From Bacteroidota bacterium (lineage in GTDB: Bacteria > Bacteroidota > Rhodothermia > Balneolales > Balneolaceae), in the NCBI GenBank assembly GCA_009909035.1, contig JAAAOB010000109.1:1-51633 (forward strand): a stretch of 51,633 nucleotides of DNA, in the 5' to 3' direction. Position numbers and translations under genes: made by a program. The notes below the pieces were generated by a model that was given only the letters and a program-made list of their open reading frames with translations, was not told the DNA's origin and did not search any database. How positions within the stretch are numbered: the first letter of the stretch is position 1; every line of letters begins with the position of its first letter. Shown here piece by piece: positions 38,528 to 48,358 of this stretch.

Positions 38528-39946
38528 TTGTTCATTAGCCACCTGCCTATGAAAAAATTAAGATTTAGTAAAAAAGTTTCATTTATCTTCACGGTTATCT
38601 TCCTGGGAACGGCTGCTGTAGCCTATGGCCATGTAAAATGGTTCAGTGATTTCAGTTTTGCCGATAAACCGCTGAGTTTCTCCGATGCGATAGGCCCGCT
38701 TTTCATCGGCCTCACGATTCTAAGTATGGTTGTTATAGCGGCCATGGTGCTCCTGGAAAAAAAACTGCAGGAGTGGCCGCTGTACAGCCAAATTGATGAG
38801 TGGCTCAGGAATAAAAGGGGCAATAGTTTGCTAATCATGCGGATTGTTACCGGTGCAACTCTGCTTCTCTCCTGGCAGGGAGATGCTATTTTGGTTCCCG
38901 AGCTGCAGATACCGGCTGTTTGGCTTGGTTGGGTTCAGTTTATCCTTGCCTTCATGCTGCTGTTCGATCGCCTTGTAAAGTATTCAGGTGCCGGATTAAT
39001 TTTTCTCTATATCTACTCCATTTTCCAGTTTGGAGCATTTCATATGCTGGATCACCTTCTGTTTTTTGGAGCCGGCTATTTCCTGCTGGTCAGTGATTCT
39101 GAAAACCAAAAAATAAAGGAGTCTCGCCTTCCCGTGTTGTATGCAACCGTTGGGTTTTCACTTTGTTGGCTGGCGATCGAGAAGATTATATATCCACAGT
39201 GGGCCCTTTATATCCTGGAGCAGAATCCGCAGCTGACGCTTGGGCTTGATGTGGATTTCTTTTTAATGAGTGCGGCTTTTGTCGAGTTCGCCCTGGGGTA
39301 TCTGCTCATCATATGCCTGCTTCAGAGGCCGCTGGCTCTGATTATCACCCTGGTATTTTTTTCTACAACACTCGTATTTGGAAAGGTTGAAGTGATCGGA
39401 CATACACTGGCACACGGTGCGCTCATTGTGTTTTTGTTGGAAGGTCCCGGCAGTATGTATAAAACGCCCATCACATTTCATAAGAAATTGAACCTGCGGT
39501 CTGCTTTTGGAGGTGTAAATTTCGCGTTATTGCTTGGCATCCTGCTGTTTGCCTATTCGCAGGGAGCCTGGCATCAATACAATACGCGCAGCGGCCAGGA
39601 AACAGAAGAAGCGGCCGTGTTGAATCTGACGGAGGAGGCAGGGGCACCTTCAGTAACGATTGATGTGTTGAAAGATCCTCTCTCAGGGTGGAATCTCAGG
39701 GTGGAAACAGAGAACTTCACATTTGCGCCGGAATCCATCGGTTTGCCCCATGAACCGGGAGAGGGACATGCGCATCTTTACATCAACGAAAGGAAGGCGG
39801 GCAGGATTTACGGGGAATGGAATCATATCGGCCGGCTTCCACCGGGCACACATACGATCAGGGTGGAGCTGACAACGAACCAACACAGAACGTATGCGGT
39901 GGAGGGTAACATTGTAGCTGATGAGGCCGAAATAAAGGTAGAGTAG
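38528..39946 (+). CDS. DoxX-like polytopic membrane protein with C-terminal extracytoplasmic domain
   Basis: The 472-residue product has about ten membrane segments up to residue 350, with DoxX-like features such as RIVTGATLLLSWQGDAILVP and a second run FVEFALGYLLIICLLQRPLA. After a spacer, residues 375-470 form a soluble domain with GEGHAHLYINERKAGRIYGE and HIGRLPPGTHTIRVEL, containing an H-x-H pair and a beta-rich pattern. Similar tails occur in proteins I associate with metal handling, but I cannot name one with confidence. Met8 (MKKLRF) is an alternative start at 38549. Function unknown. Confidence 0.65.
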   Translation: MFISHLPMKKLRFSKKVSFIFTVIFLGTAAVAYGHVKWFSDFSFADKPLSFSDAIGPLFIGLTILSMVVIAAMVLLEKKLQEWPLYSQIDEWLRNKRGNSLLIMRIVTGATLLLSWQGDAILVPELQIPAVWLGWVQFILAFMLLFDRLVKYSGAGLIFLYIYSIFQFGAFHMLDHLLFFGAGYFLLVSDSENQKIKESRLPVLYATVGFSLCWLAIEKIIYPQWALYILEQNPQLTLGLDVDFFLMSAAFVEFALGYLLIICLLQRPLALIITLVFFSTTLVFGKVEVIGHTLAHGALIVFLLEGPGSMYKTPITFHKKLNLRSAFGGVNFALLLGILLFAYSQGAWHQYNTRSGQETEEAAVLNLTEEAGAPSVTIDVLKDPLSGWNLRVETENFTFAPESIGLPHEPGEGHAHLYINERKAGRIYGEWNHIGRLPPGTHTIRVELTTNQHRTYAVEGNIVADEAEIKVE

Positions 39947-39965
39947 GGAGCTACCGGGCAGGTCG

Positions 39966-40240
39966 TGGGCCGTCCTTTTCACGGACTTCTCAAATCATCA
40001 CGTCCGTCGTGATCCTGACGTTAAAACGTCAGGCTACAAAGCGGACGTCCCTCGCGGGATTGAAGGGTTGTGGCAGATCGATTCCTGGCGGGTATGTGGT
40101 CTGTACACTTGTTTACGTTGTTTTTAATAGAACTGTTGAAATCCCCCTCAATCCCCCTTTTTCAAAGGGGGACTTTTTGAGCTCACTGCTTGAGAATCAA
40201 ACCGAGATTCACAACCCATCTCTCGGAGAGACGGCCGCAT
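39966..40240. repeat. Composite REP-like repeat (copy B)
   Basis: P2 block 39966-40178 followed by a partial P1 block 40194-40240, in the same order and spacing as 36666-37010. Sequences shared with copy A include GGCCGTCC, TTCACGGACTTCTC, GATCGATTCCTGGCGG-like and GGGGGACTTTTTG. Fills the gap 39947-40266. Confidence 0.85.
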
Positions 40241-40266
40241 TCATCATTTTTTGTATTGATCCCAGG

Positions 40267-42936
40267 TTATGAGATGCCATTTCCTGCCATGTGGTGGGTA
40301 CTGGACAGGTTAACTCTGAACGTGGTGCCTTTATCAATCTCGCTTTCTACGTCGATGGTTCCGCCCATGCTTTCAACCTGGTTTTTTGTGATATAGAGGC
40401 CAATGCCTTTTGAGTTTTTGTTGCCATGAAACGTATTGTACATGCCGAAGAGCCTTTCGCCATGTTCGTCGAGGTCAATTCCCAAGCCGTTATCTTGAAC
40501 TGTAAGTATAGGGTCGCCATTTTTCAATTCAAGCTGAATCGTAATAACAGGACGCCGGTCCGGGGCTCTGTACTTAATGGCGTTGGATATTAAATTCAAA
40601 AGAATACTCTCCAGGTAGGCTGGATTGTATTTAATGTCGATATCGTCCGGGATTGACGTTTTGAACACCACGCTATGATTGATGATGTCGGTGGACAGGA
40701 TCTCTTTAATTTTTTTAAAATAGTCACTCACGTTTAACGATTTAATGCTGGTTTCAGACCCTGCCTGCTGATCAATAATCTCGTTCAGATCCTGAATGGC
40801 TTCATTCAGTCGGTCCGATGCCAGGTTCAGGTAGTGTAGCAGCTGCGTTCTGCTCTCCTCGGACTCTTCACTTTCATACAGCGAAAGCAGAGACGAAATA
40901 TTTCCTGCGTGATTGCGAAGGTTATGCGAAACAATGTGGGCAAAATTCATTAACCGGCTGTTCTGTTCACTGACGATATCGAGGGTATCGCTCAGCTCGG
41001 TTTGGCGCATTTTCTCCTCAGTGATATCGGTTATGTATCCGTGCCAGATCACGCTTCCGTCAGGTTTTTTTTCAGGGCGGGCCCTTCCGCGCAGCCACCG
41101 GAGGCCACGTTCAGGCAAGCTTACCCTGTAGTCCTGCTCCCAATTCTCCATTGTCCGGAAGGAGGTGTCAATAGCATCGATAACAGCATCATAATCCTCA
41201 GGCAGAATCCGCTTTAACGCCGGCCGGGCATCCTGTTTCACATCGTCAGGGTCGAGTCCATAGACCTGCTTAAATGCCGTGCTTGCAAACGGGAATTGTG
41301 CGCTGCCGTCAGGATATTGCTGGTACTGGTAAATAGCACCGGGTAACTGCTCAGATAATTTTCTAAGTGTCTCATCCCCCTGTCTCAGCTTATCTTCTGC
41401 TGCTTTTCGCCCGGTAACGTCAGTGATCGCTACAAGCGCACAGTGCAGGCTTCCCTGTTTATCAGTTAACGGTGTATAGAACGCCTGAACCCAGCCACTT
41501 TTTCCTGTATCTTCAATCTCGTAAAAGTAGTCGCCGGATGTGGAGGCCTCACCTGACAGCGCTTTCTTCAGGGATGCAATGATATCGCTGTGTTCAACAT
41601 GCGAAAAAAGGTCAGCGGGTTGTTTACCCAGTACAACGCTCTCACTATACCCGCTGATGGACTCCATTGTTTTATTCCAGAACACGTACTCCAGGTCCTG
41701 GTTTACCACATAGAGACCCTGCGAAGTGTTGCTTAAAATTTGAGTGTAAAAATTATGAGTCTCCTGGAGTTTGTCTTCGGCCAGCTTTCGTTCACTGATA
41801 TCGCGCATAATTCCCTCAACTCCAACAGGATATCCCTGTTTATCGCGGATCACTTTGGAACTGACCGATGTGTGAACCACGCAGTTTCGGGCATTGGCAA
41901 GACGAATTTCAAAGTCGGAAACCGCCCCATCTCTTTTCAGTTGATCAATCAGCTCTTCGCGGTCGGCAGGGTTCTGGTAGAAATCTGCCACAGGTTTCCC
42001 TATGATATCTTCCCGTTTGTAGCCGGAATATTTTTCAATGGACGGACTGATTTCCGATATGAGGCCTTCAGTGTCGGTCCGGTAATAGACATCCTGGATA
42101 TGCTCAAAGATGGCCCGGTACTTTTCTTCGCTCTTTTTAAGAGCCTGTTGAGCCTCTACGCGTTCGGTTACATTATTGGTTATCCCAAACGTACCGATGA
42201 TATTTTGTTGATTGTCGTAAAGAGGAAGCTTGGTAGTTGAGGCCCACTGGATACGAGAAGAATCGTCCGGAGCGGTCTCCTTTTCAATTTTTCCAATCAC
42301 AGGGCGTCCTGAGTCCAGGATATGCTGCTCATCCTGGTAGGCCTCAGAGGCGTGCTGTTCATCAAAAAAGTCAAAATCCGTTTTGCCGGTCGCTTCCTTT
42401 GCATCCGTGAGACCAAATTTACGGGCACAGTCACGGCTTATTTTTAAAAACCGGCTGTCGAGATCTTTAAAATAGATACTGTACGGGAGGTGCTCCATTA
42501 ACTGGTTAAACAGGTGGGCATCTTCTGGTGTGGCCGGCTGTTGGACAGGAACCTGTTGGCTGAGGTGTATATGTCCGGCAACCACCTCTGCACCACCGTT
42601 TTTACCGGACGCAACGGTATGACCGCAGCAATTGGCGGTTATTTTCTGATTGCTGTTTGAAAGTAAAACGGCTGAAAATTCGAGGCTACTCTTCTGCCCG
42701 GTAGCGATGCGCTGAAACGATTCGGTTAAAGCTGCCCGGCTCTCTTCCACAAACATTGATATCCAGTCATCCAGCAACAGTGGCTCCGCCGCCGGCCGAC
42801 CATTTGTGATAGTGAAAAAGTTATCACTTATCTGCACAGCGTTGTTTTCAACACTCCATTGCCAGTGGGCAGTTGCGAAATTTTTATTATTTGGTGAGTT
42901 TGCGGAATTCATGAGTGTTCGTTGGGATTTACCCAT
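40267..42936 (-). CDS. Cytoplasmic multi-PAS sensor histidine kinase
   Basis: The 889-residue product has no membrane segment. It carries five PAS-type domains in a row (about 25-120, 135-265, 275-395, 400-520, 530-655), several ending in PAC-like ITDVTGRK, MRDISERK and ITDITEEK motifs. Next is the phospho-acceptor helix FAHIVSHNLRNHAGNISSLL, then an ATPase domain with LLNLISNAIKY (N box), VQDNGLGIDL (G1) and SKGIGLYITKNQVESMGG (G2). It should sense cytoplasmic redox, light or small ligands; none is shown. No response regulator is adjacent, so it is an orphan kinase. Met9 is an alternative start. Confidence 0.93.
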   Translation of the reverse strand: MGKSQRTLMNSANSPNNKNFATAHWQWSVENNAVQISDNFFTITNGRPAAEPLLLDDWISMFVEESRAALTESFQRIATGQKSSLEFSAVLLSNSNQKITANCCGHTVASGKNGGAEVVAGHIHLSQQVPVQQPATPEDAHLFNQLMEHLPYSIYFKDLDSRFLKISRDCARKFGLTDAKEATGKTDFDFFDEQHASEAYQDEQHILDSGRPVIGKIEKETAPDDSSRIQWASTTKLPLYDNQQNIIGTFGITNNVTERVEAQQALKKSEEKYRAIFEHIQDVYYRTDTEGLISEISPSIEKYSGYKREDIIGKPVADFYQNPADREELIDQLKRDGAVSDFEIRLANARNCVVHTSVSSKVIRDKQGYPVGVEGIMRDISERKLAEDKLQETHNFYTQILSNTSQGLYVVNQDLEYVFWNKTMESISGYSESVVLGKQPADLFSHVEHSDIIASLKKALSGEASTSGDYFYEIEDTGKSGWVQAFYTPLTDKQGSLHCALVAITDVTGRKAAEDKLRQGDETLRKLSEQLPGAIYQYQQYPDGSAQFPFASTAFKQVYGLDPDDVKQDARPALKRILPEDYDAVIDAIDTSFRTMENWEQDYRVSLPERGLRWLRGRARPEKKPDGSVIWHGYITDITEEKMRQTELSDTLDIVSEQNSRLMNFAHIVSHNLRNHAGNISSLLSLYESEESEESRTQLLHYLNLASDRLNEAIQDLNEIIDQQAGSETSIKSLNVSDYFKKIKEILSTDIINHSVVFKTSIPDDIDIKYNPAYLESILLNLISNAIKYRAPDRRPVITIQLELKNGDPILTVQDNGLGIDLDEHGERLFGMYNTFHGNKNSKGIGLYITKNQVESMGGTIDVESEIDKGTTFRVNLSSTHHMAGNGIS

Positions 42937-43064
42937 TAAATGCGATGAGCGGCATGTATTTATCGACCGGGATGCGGTTTGCCTGAAGCTGTTGGGATGA
43001 TTTTTTTGGAACTACAGGAAACGTTGTGGGTACAGCATAGTTCGTGCACCTCAACTATTTTCTC

Positions 43065-43148
43065 TCTTGATACTTTTTGGCGTCAAAAAGTATCCAAAAA
43101 CCGCCAGGCTGTGGAATTGCTCGCTCGGAGGTTATGCTTCGCTATGGG
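43065..43148. repeat. Dispersed repeat copy 2 (related to 1389-1540)
   Basis: GATACTTTTTG (43069-43079) and CAAAAAGTATC (43084-43094) form an 11-bp perfect hairpin with a 4-base loop. It is followed by AAAAACCGCCAGGCTGTGG and GCTCGCTCGGAGGTTATGCT with a trailing TCGCTATGGG. Equivalent segments occur in the same order near the left end of the window. Confidence 0.55.
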
Positions 43149-43327
43149 ATGTAAATAGCAATGGTCCATATCTCTCATTGCTTGCAATCAACGATCGATC
43201 CGGTAGGCTATTTACAAGCAATCCCATACGCTCCGCAGAACCTGCCCGCCTCGCTCCCAATTCCAAGGCTGGTAAATTCGGAAATTGCAAACGGTTTCAA
43301 ATCCATTACAACGTTTAGGAGACTTTT

Positions 43328-43480
43328 GAGCTGGAGAACGATGAAGGATATTGGGAATCTGGAGTTACGAGTGGACCTGCCGTCTACTATTTCAGGGCGA
43401 AAGGGGGGCAATGTTCTAATGACGTTGCTTGTTTATCCAAAATGTTTCCGGTAGAACCGATTTTTTTATTGAATTCATGA
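43328..43480 (+). pseudogene. Possible decayed type IX secretion sorting-domain fragment
   Basis: A stop-bounded frame reads ELENDEGYWESGVTSGPAVY, YFRAKGGQCSNDVACLSKMF and PVEPIFLLNS. The SGxxVYYFRAKGG...SKM pattern loosely recalls the C-terminal sorting domain of Bacteroidota type IX secretion cargo (SGVYFYRLQAG...KKMVL). No start codon and poor overall match, so this is a weak call. Confidence 0.2.
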
Positions 43481-43660
43481 ATATTCCATACAGCCAGCGA
43501 GGAGTGGTAAGGGGTTGATGGAAACAGGTTGAGGTTTTGAAAAAACTGAAACAGGTTCTGCGCATGATTCGGCAGTACAAGGGTGGAGGTTAAATCCTGA
43601 CCTGGCATCAAATTGCACAACAATGATGACAGCTGAATCCTGTTCCGTGGGGTATAAAAA

Positions 43661-43684
43661 ACGCCCGGTGCCAGGACCGGGCGT
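43661..43684 (-). terminator. Terminator of the S9 peptidase gene
   Basis: ACGCCCGGT...ACCGGGCGT forms a 9-bp GC-rich stem with a 6-base loop. Read on the minus strand it is followed by a run of T (A6 at 43656-43661 on plus). It lies 45 bp past the peptidase stop. Confidence 0.9.
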
Positions 43685-43728
43685 CTGTTAACCATCATTG
43701 AAGTCCAGCTTGGCAGGGTCGGCCAGCC

Positions 43729-45813
43729 TCACTGTTTGTCGGGAATCGGTGCGTCCCATTCTGGTTTTGGTGCGGTGTTGTCTCCCGTCATCAGGTAGGT
43801 GTCGAACCATTCGAGCATCCGGTGTGAGTAATCAAATTTTGACGATGACCGGCTGTTTCCATGACCCTCGCCCGGGTACCAGACTAGCCGAACAGGAACA
43901 TCTGGCTTCCGAACCTTGATGTGACGATAGAGCTCCAGGGATTGTGCAGGGTGAACGCGCGTATCCTCGGCCCCGTGCATAATCAGAAGCGGTGTTTCGG
44001 CCCGGTCGACCCAATAAATCGGGCTTCGCTTCAGATAATCCATCCATTTTTCATCGGATTCCCACATGCGTTCGAGTGTATGCACCAGGTAGAGTTCATT
44101 AGGAATATCACTGGTTCCCCATTTACTCAGGTTGTTGCTAATGCCTACGAACATAACAGAAGCCGCAAAGCGGTCCGAGTAGTAGGTGCTCATCCATCCA
44201 GAGGCGTATCCTCCATAGGAGCCGCCGGTCACCCCGATGCGATCTCCATCGGCAATACCTTCATCAATCAGGTAATCTACGCCATCCACAATGTCATCAA
44301 ATTCAGCGCCGGCGAGATCCCCCTGGCTGCTGGTTGCAAACTCAATTCCGCGGCCTGTGCTTCCCCTGTAGTTGGGATAAAAGACACCGTATCCTTTTGC
44401 GGCTGCCATCTGGCCGGGCATAGAATAGCTGGTCAGCCATCCGTTGCTGTAGTGTGCCTCCGGTCCGCCGTGCACCATGGTGATGACCGGGATTCGGGTG
44501 CCTTCCGTGTAGTTTGTGGGGTAGATCATAAGTCCATCGATCTCAAATTCTCCATCCCTGGCCTGGAAGCTGATCACCTCTTGGCGCCCAAGCTCCAGAT
44601 CCTCCAGCCACGGGTTCAGATGGGTCATGCGCTCAGGCCCGGTCTCCCCTTCGCTTTCCAAGACAAATAATTCCGTGGGGTGCTGCGGGCTGCTTGCGGT
44701 AAAGGATAGTACACCGGCGGATGAGTAGGAAAATGAAGTGATGGCATGTTCACCGGATTGAAAAAGGGCTTGCTTACCGGACCCATCGGGCCTGATGGTT
44801 CCGATGACTGATGCCGTGCTCTCTGCCGCGAGGAAATGGATTTCGTTGTTTGAGGTCCAGTCGATCTGCTCATATTTACCCTCAAAATCCTCATCAATAA
44901 TCTGAGGGGTGCCGCCATCAGGAGATACGATCAGGATTCGCCCGTCAATAGGGTCGTGAATATCAGCCCCGGCGCGAAGTGCGAGCCGCTCTCCGTCGGG
45001 ACTCCACTCCATCTGTCCAAGTTTTCCTTCATTGTTAACCTCGGCCACCACCTCTCTGCTGCTGTAGTCGACGACAACCACCGATTGCGCCATGTAAAAA
45101 TCGTCAATAGTTGGAGTTGGTGCAACGGAGACGGCAAGTTTAGACCCATCCGGGCTCCACTCCATCATGTAAACCGTGCCATCTACCTGGATTTGATGGG
45201 GTTCGTGGTCCATGTGGTCATGCTCTACATTTGTGATATAGGCGGGACGCTGCGGTTGGTTCTCCTCGTACACATCAGCCGTGTAGGGCAGCGGCGAGTC
45301 CGACTCTTCCGCAGTACGAAAGGATGAAAAGGCGATATGCTCGCCGTCGTTGTGCCACGTGTAGCTTGAGATATTTCTCTCATACTCAAAAATTTTGACG
45401 GCTTCTCCACCATCTAAGGGAAGCTCATAAAGAGCGCGTGTATCATCGCCGGCCTGTTTAGTTAGAAATGTCAGGCTGTTGTGGCCGGGCCTGAACTGTA
45501 CATCTCCAACACTGCCGACAGAGTAGTACGGTTTTGAAATCCCGCTTTCTGTATCCAGTACATGAAGTTCCGTGCTGTTGGGGGCATTTTCACTGTATGG
45601 ATTAGCGGGGACGCTAATGGTGTACGCAATATGATCTCCGTCATCTGAAATAACAGAGCTGGAAACGGAGTGCGTGTTGGCAACATGGTGAGGTGTAACA
45701 CCCTGGCCCTGCAGGGGTAAACTGTAAAAGAGACTAAAAATCAGGAAAAGAAGAGCGGGCGTGCTACACAGCCGGATCGGGTGTAGGATAGAGCGTAATC
45801 TGGTATAATCCAT
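43729..45813 (-). CDS. Secreted S9 family prolyl-oligopeptidase-like serine peptidase
   Basis: I start at the ATG of MDYTRLRSILHP (45813), giving 694 residues; the frame extends 19 codons upstream without family likeness. A hydrophobic signal ends near LPLQGQG. Residues 45-400 form a WD40/beta-propeller with repeats such as MEWSPDGSKLAVS and MEWSPDGERLALR. The C-terminal alpha/beta hydrolase has the nucleophile GGSYGGY (Ser532), acid HGAEDTRVHP (Asp617) and GEGHGNSR (His651), with the oxyanion HGGPE. It probably trims peptides in the periplasm. It is convergent with nothing; a strong terminator follows. Confidence 0.93.
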   Translation of the reverse strand: MDYTRLRSILHPIRLCSTPALLFLIFSLFYSLPLQGQGVTPHHVANTHSVSSSVISDDGDHIAYTISVPANPYSENAPNSTELHVLDTESGISKPYYSVGSVGDVQFRPGHNSLTFLTKQAGDDTRALYELPLDGGEAVKIFEYERNISSYTWHNDGEHIAFSSFRTAEESDSPLPYTADVYEENQPQRPAYITNVEHDHMDHEPHQIQVDGTVYMMEWSPDGSKLAVSVAPTPTIDDFYMAQSVVVVDYSSREVVAEVNNEGKLGQMEWSPDGERLALRAGADIHDPIDGRILIVSPDGGTPQIIDEDFEGKYEQIDWTSNNEIHFLAAESTASVIGTIRPDGSGKQALFQSGEHAITSFSYSSAGVLSFTASSPQHPTELFVLESEGETGPERMTHLNPWLEDLELGRQEVISFQARDGEFEIDGLMIYPTNYTEGTRIPVITMVHGGPEAHYSNGWLTSYSMPGQMAAAKGYGVFYPNYRGSTGRGIEFATSSQGDLAGAEFDDIVDGVDYLIDEGIADGDRIGVTGGSYGGYASGWMSTYYSDRFAASVMFVGISNNLSKWGTSDIPNELYLVHTLERMWESDEKWMDYLKRSPIYWVDRAETPLLIMHGAEDTRVHPAQSLELYRHIKVRKPDVPVRLVWYPGEGHGNSRSSSKFDYSHRMLEWFDTYLMTGDNTAPKPEWDAPIPDKQ

Positions 45814-45971
45814 GAGATGTATGACTTTTGTTAGAATTTGCAGCGTTAATATAAATAAAATGTAAAACATCTAATGAAGTCGGCTGCGGAAATTGCAGAA
45901 AGAAGAACAAAATGATGTCTCGATCTTTCATTATTTTGAGGGAGTTCTCAAACCATTACAAAATCTACAAG

Positions 45972-46799
45972 ATGAAAAAAAGCTTATCGTTTCTACTGCT
46001 GTTTCTGGTACTGGCGGCATGTCAGTCCACAAATTCAACGCTCGATACCTCGCAAAAAACGCTCTACTCAACCCTATGGATTCAAACGGCAGCTGAATAC
46101 GAAGCACTCACCCACCAGGCCTTCAACACATCGGCCGGCCTGCTTGATGTAGCACTGTCCGATGACGAATGGTCCGCCGTTCCGGATCAATCAGTGGCCG
46201 GTGACAACCTGCCGCCCGCGATCATCCTGGATGTCGATGAAACGGTACTGGACAACTCCTTTTACGAAGCCCGCGGCATACTCGATAAGACCGGGTTTGA
46301 TTCTGAAACCTGGAATAGCTGGGTTCGGGAGAAAAAAGCAGAGGCAATTAAAGGAGCGGTTCAATTAACAAAAAAAGCGGATTCTCTGGGAATTTCTGTG
46401 TTTTATATCACAAATCGCGACGCCTCGGTTCAGGAATCGACCGAGCAGAATCTGCGTAGTCACGGGTTTCCGGTCTCCCAAGGGGCCGTGATGAGCAATG
46501 GCGGACGGCCAAACTGGACATCCGCAAAAACCGAACGCCGGCAGCTGGTGGCTGACGCTCACAGAGTATTGATGCTGTTCGGGGATGACCTGAATGATTT
46601 TGTGCCTGCGAGGGGAATGTCTATTGAAGAACGGAAAGAACTTGTTGGCCGGCACCGTAATAAATGGGGTGTTAAATGGTTTATATTTCCGAACCCGAAC
46701 TATGGATCCTGGGAACGTGCACTCTATACCGGCAACGAGGAGTCGGAAAAGGAGCGGCATGAAACCCGTCTCAACCGGTTACAGGATAAACGGCCGTGA
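45972..46799 (+). CDS. e(P4)-like lipoprotein acid phosphatase (HAD class IIIB)
   Basis: The start at 45972 gives MKKSLSFLLLFLVLAACQST, a lipoprotein signal with lipobox LAAC (Cys17), and 275 residues; the frame is open 20 codons further up but that extension is not signal-like. The HAD motif AIILDVDETVLDNS supplies the nucleophile Asp and acid Asp (87 and 89). ISVFYITNRDAS is motif II and LFGDDLNDF motif IV; Lys in SAKTERR fits motif III. Haemophilus e(P4) removes phosphate from nucleotides at the cell surface. An alkaline phosphatase gene follows 95 bp later. Confidence 0.9.
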   Translation: MKKSLSFLLLFLVLAACQSTNSTLDTSQKTLYSTLWIQTAAEYEALTHQAFNTSAGLLDVALSDDEWSAVPDQSVAGDNLPPAIILDVDETVLDNSFYEARGILDKTGFDSETWNSWVREKKAEAIKGAVQLTKKADSLGISVFYITNRDASVQESTEQNLRSHGFPVSQGAVMSNGGRPNWTSAKTERRQLVADAHRVLMLFGDDLNDFVPARGMSIEERKELVGRHRNKWGVKWFIFPNPNYGSWERALYTGNEESEKERHETRLNRLQDKRP

Positions 46800-46894
46800 A
46801 CAGATGAATTTATATTTTTTTAATCTCTTGTTTATCCGATACCCGATGAAAATAAGTATGTTAACGGAAAGAACTACATAAAAACACCTTCTTT

Positions 46895-48358
46895 ATGTCC
46901 AATAATTCATTCAGCCGTCGCGATTTTCTAAAAACGGGGGCACTCAGCTCCTTCGCCTTAGGGAGCGGGTTCTTGAGCCGCTCATCCGCACCTCAAAAAA
47001 CATTCAAGAGCAGCCCTGGAGATGCGAAAAACGTTATATTTCTTGTTGTTGACGGAATGAGTTCCGGCACGATGTCATTGGCTGATTTAGTAAAGCGGGA
47101 CCAGTTTGGTGAAAAAACCAATTGGATACAGCTTTACGAGTCAGACCGTGAGTATCACCGGGGGCTAATGGATATGGCCTCCCTGAATTCTACGGTAACC
47201 GGATCAGCCGCAGCCGCTTCATCCTGGGGGTGCGGGCAGAGGATACACAACGGTGCCGTAAACTGGGGAACGCACGGGGAAGAGTTGCGGACTATTTGCC
47301 AGATATTTAAAGATGCCTGCAAAGGAACCGGCCTGGTTTCAACGGCGCGGATTACTCACGCCACACCCGCCGGTTTTGGCATCAACATGCCGTTGCGCAG
47401 TATGGAAGAGCAGATCGCCGAGCAGTATGCCGAACGCGGCTACGATGTACTGCTCGGCGGCGGGAATCGATACTTTGATGCCGATCACCGATCCGATGAT
47501 GTAGACCTTTACTCCGTTTTTTCGGACAACGGATACACGGTTGCCCGAACCAAATCTGAATTGGAACATGCCACGCGCAATAGTAAGCTTCTGGGAATAT
47601 TCAGCGATTCGCACCTGCCATATATGGTCGACCATAATACATTGAAGGAGTTGCAGGAGGGAATTCCTACGCTGGCCGAGATGACCGATGCCGCGCTTGA
47701 ACGTCTTGATCAAAAAGAGAATGGATTTATTCTGCAGGTGGAGGGCGGCCGCGTGGATCACGCCGCACACGGCAACGATCCTGCCGGGTTGGTTTATGAC
47801 CAGCTTGCCTTTGACGACGCTATCAAGAGTGTGATGGATTTTACCGACGGCCGGGATGATACCCTGGTCATTCTTACGACGGATCATGGCAATGCCAACC
47901 CGGGCCTAAGCGGACTGGGAAGTGGTTATGGCGATTCACCAGCCATGATGGCCACCCTGTATGATTACCGACACAGCTTTGAATGGATGTATGAAGAGAT
48001 GGGGAATCGCGGAAACGAGGAGTTTAGATCCAGTATCCAGGTTGAAAATATAAGGGAACTGGTTGAGTTTGCGACCAATACTCAGATCACGACGGATGAA
48101 GCCTTGATGATTAAGAAGTCGCTCCAGGGGGAATACAAGGCGCCATTTCAAAATCGCCAATCGACGGCCGGGGTGCTGTCAGGCGTTCTTGCCAACTACA
48201 ACGGGATAAATTTTATAGGCACCAATCATACCGCCGACTATGTTGAGCTGGCTGCCTGGGGCCCGGGAAGTGACCGAATCCCAACATTTGTGCGAAATAC
48301 AGCTCTGTTTGATCTGATGGTGGATATGGCAGGCGTCAGGGCGTATGCGGAAGGGTAA
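46895..48358 (+). CDS. Tat-exported alkaline phosphatase
   Basis: The 487-residue product starts with a twin-arginine signal (SRRDFLK, residues 7-13, then a hydrophobic ALSSFALGSGFL). The phosphatase core has VIFLVVDGMSSGTMSLADL (metal ligand Asp53) and the nucleophile region NSTVTGSAAAASSWGCG. Ser104 aligns with the catalytic serine of E. coli PhoA, and the residue before it is Gly where PhoA has Asp101. EGGRVDHAAHGNDP and TTDHGNANPG supply the other zinc ligands, and the end TADYVELAAWGPGSD the last histidine region. It probably frees phosphate from organic esters outside the cytoplasm. Confidence 0.92.
   Translation: MSNNSFSRRDFLKTGALSSFALGSGFLSRSSAPQKTFKSSPGDAKNVIFLVVDGMSSGTMSLADLVKRDQFGEKTNWIQLYESDREYHRGLMDMASLNSTVTGSAAAASSWGCGQRIHNGAVNWGTHGEELRTICQIFKDACKGTGLVSTARITHATPAGFGINMPLRSMEEQIAEQYAERGYDVLLGGGNRYFDADHRSDDVDLYSVFSDNGYTVARTKSELEHATRNSKLLGIFSDSHLPYMVDHNTLKELQEGIPTLAEMTDAALERLDQKENGFILQVEGGRVDHAAHGNDPAGLVYDQLAFDDAIKSVMDFTDGRDDTLVILTTDHGNANPGLSGLGSGYGDSPAMMATLYDYRHSFEWMYEEMGNRGNEEFRSSIQVENIRELVEFATNTQITTDEALMIKKSLQGEYKAPFQNRQSTAGVLSGVLANYNGINFIGTNHTADYVELAAWGPGSDRIPTFVRNTALFDLMVDMAGVRAYAEG

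Larger units (their letters stand above)
42937..43728. other. Gene-free stretch with repeat and decayed coding
   Basis: Contains dispersed repeat copy 2 (43065-43148), a possible decayed secretion-domain fragment (43328-43480) and the terminator of the S9 peptidase gene (43661-43684). I see no intact gene. Confidence 0.5.

Noticed and set aside
43921-44670. 249-codon plus-strand frame opposite the S9 peptidase
   Set aside because: Antisense to a gene with an intact catalytic triad.
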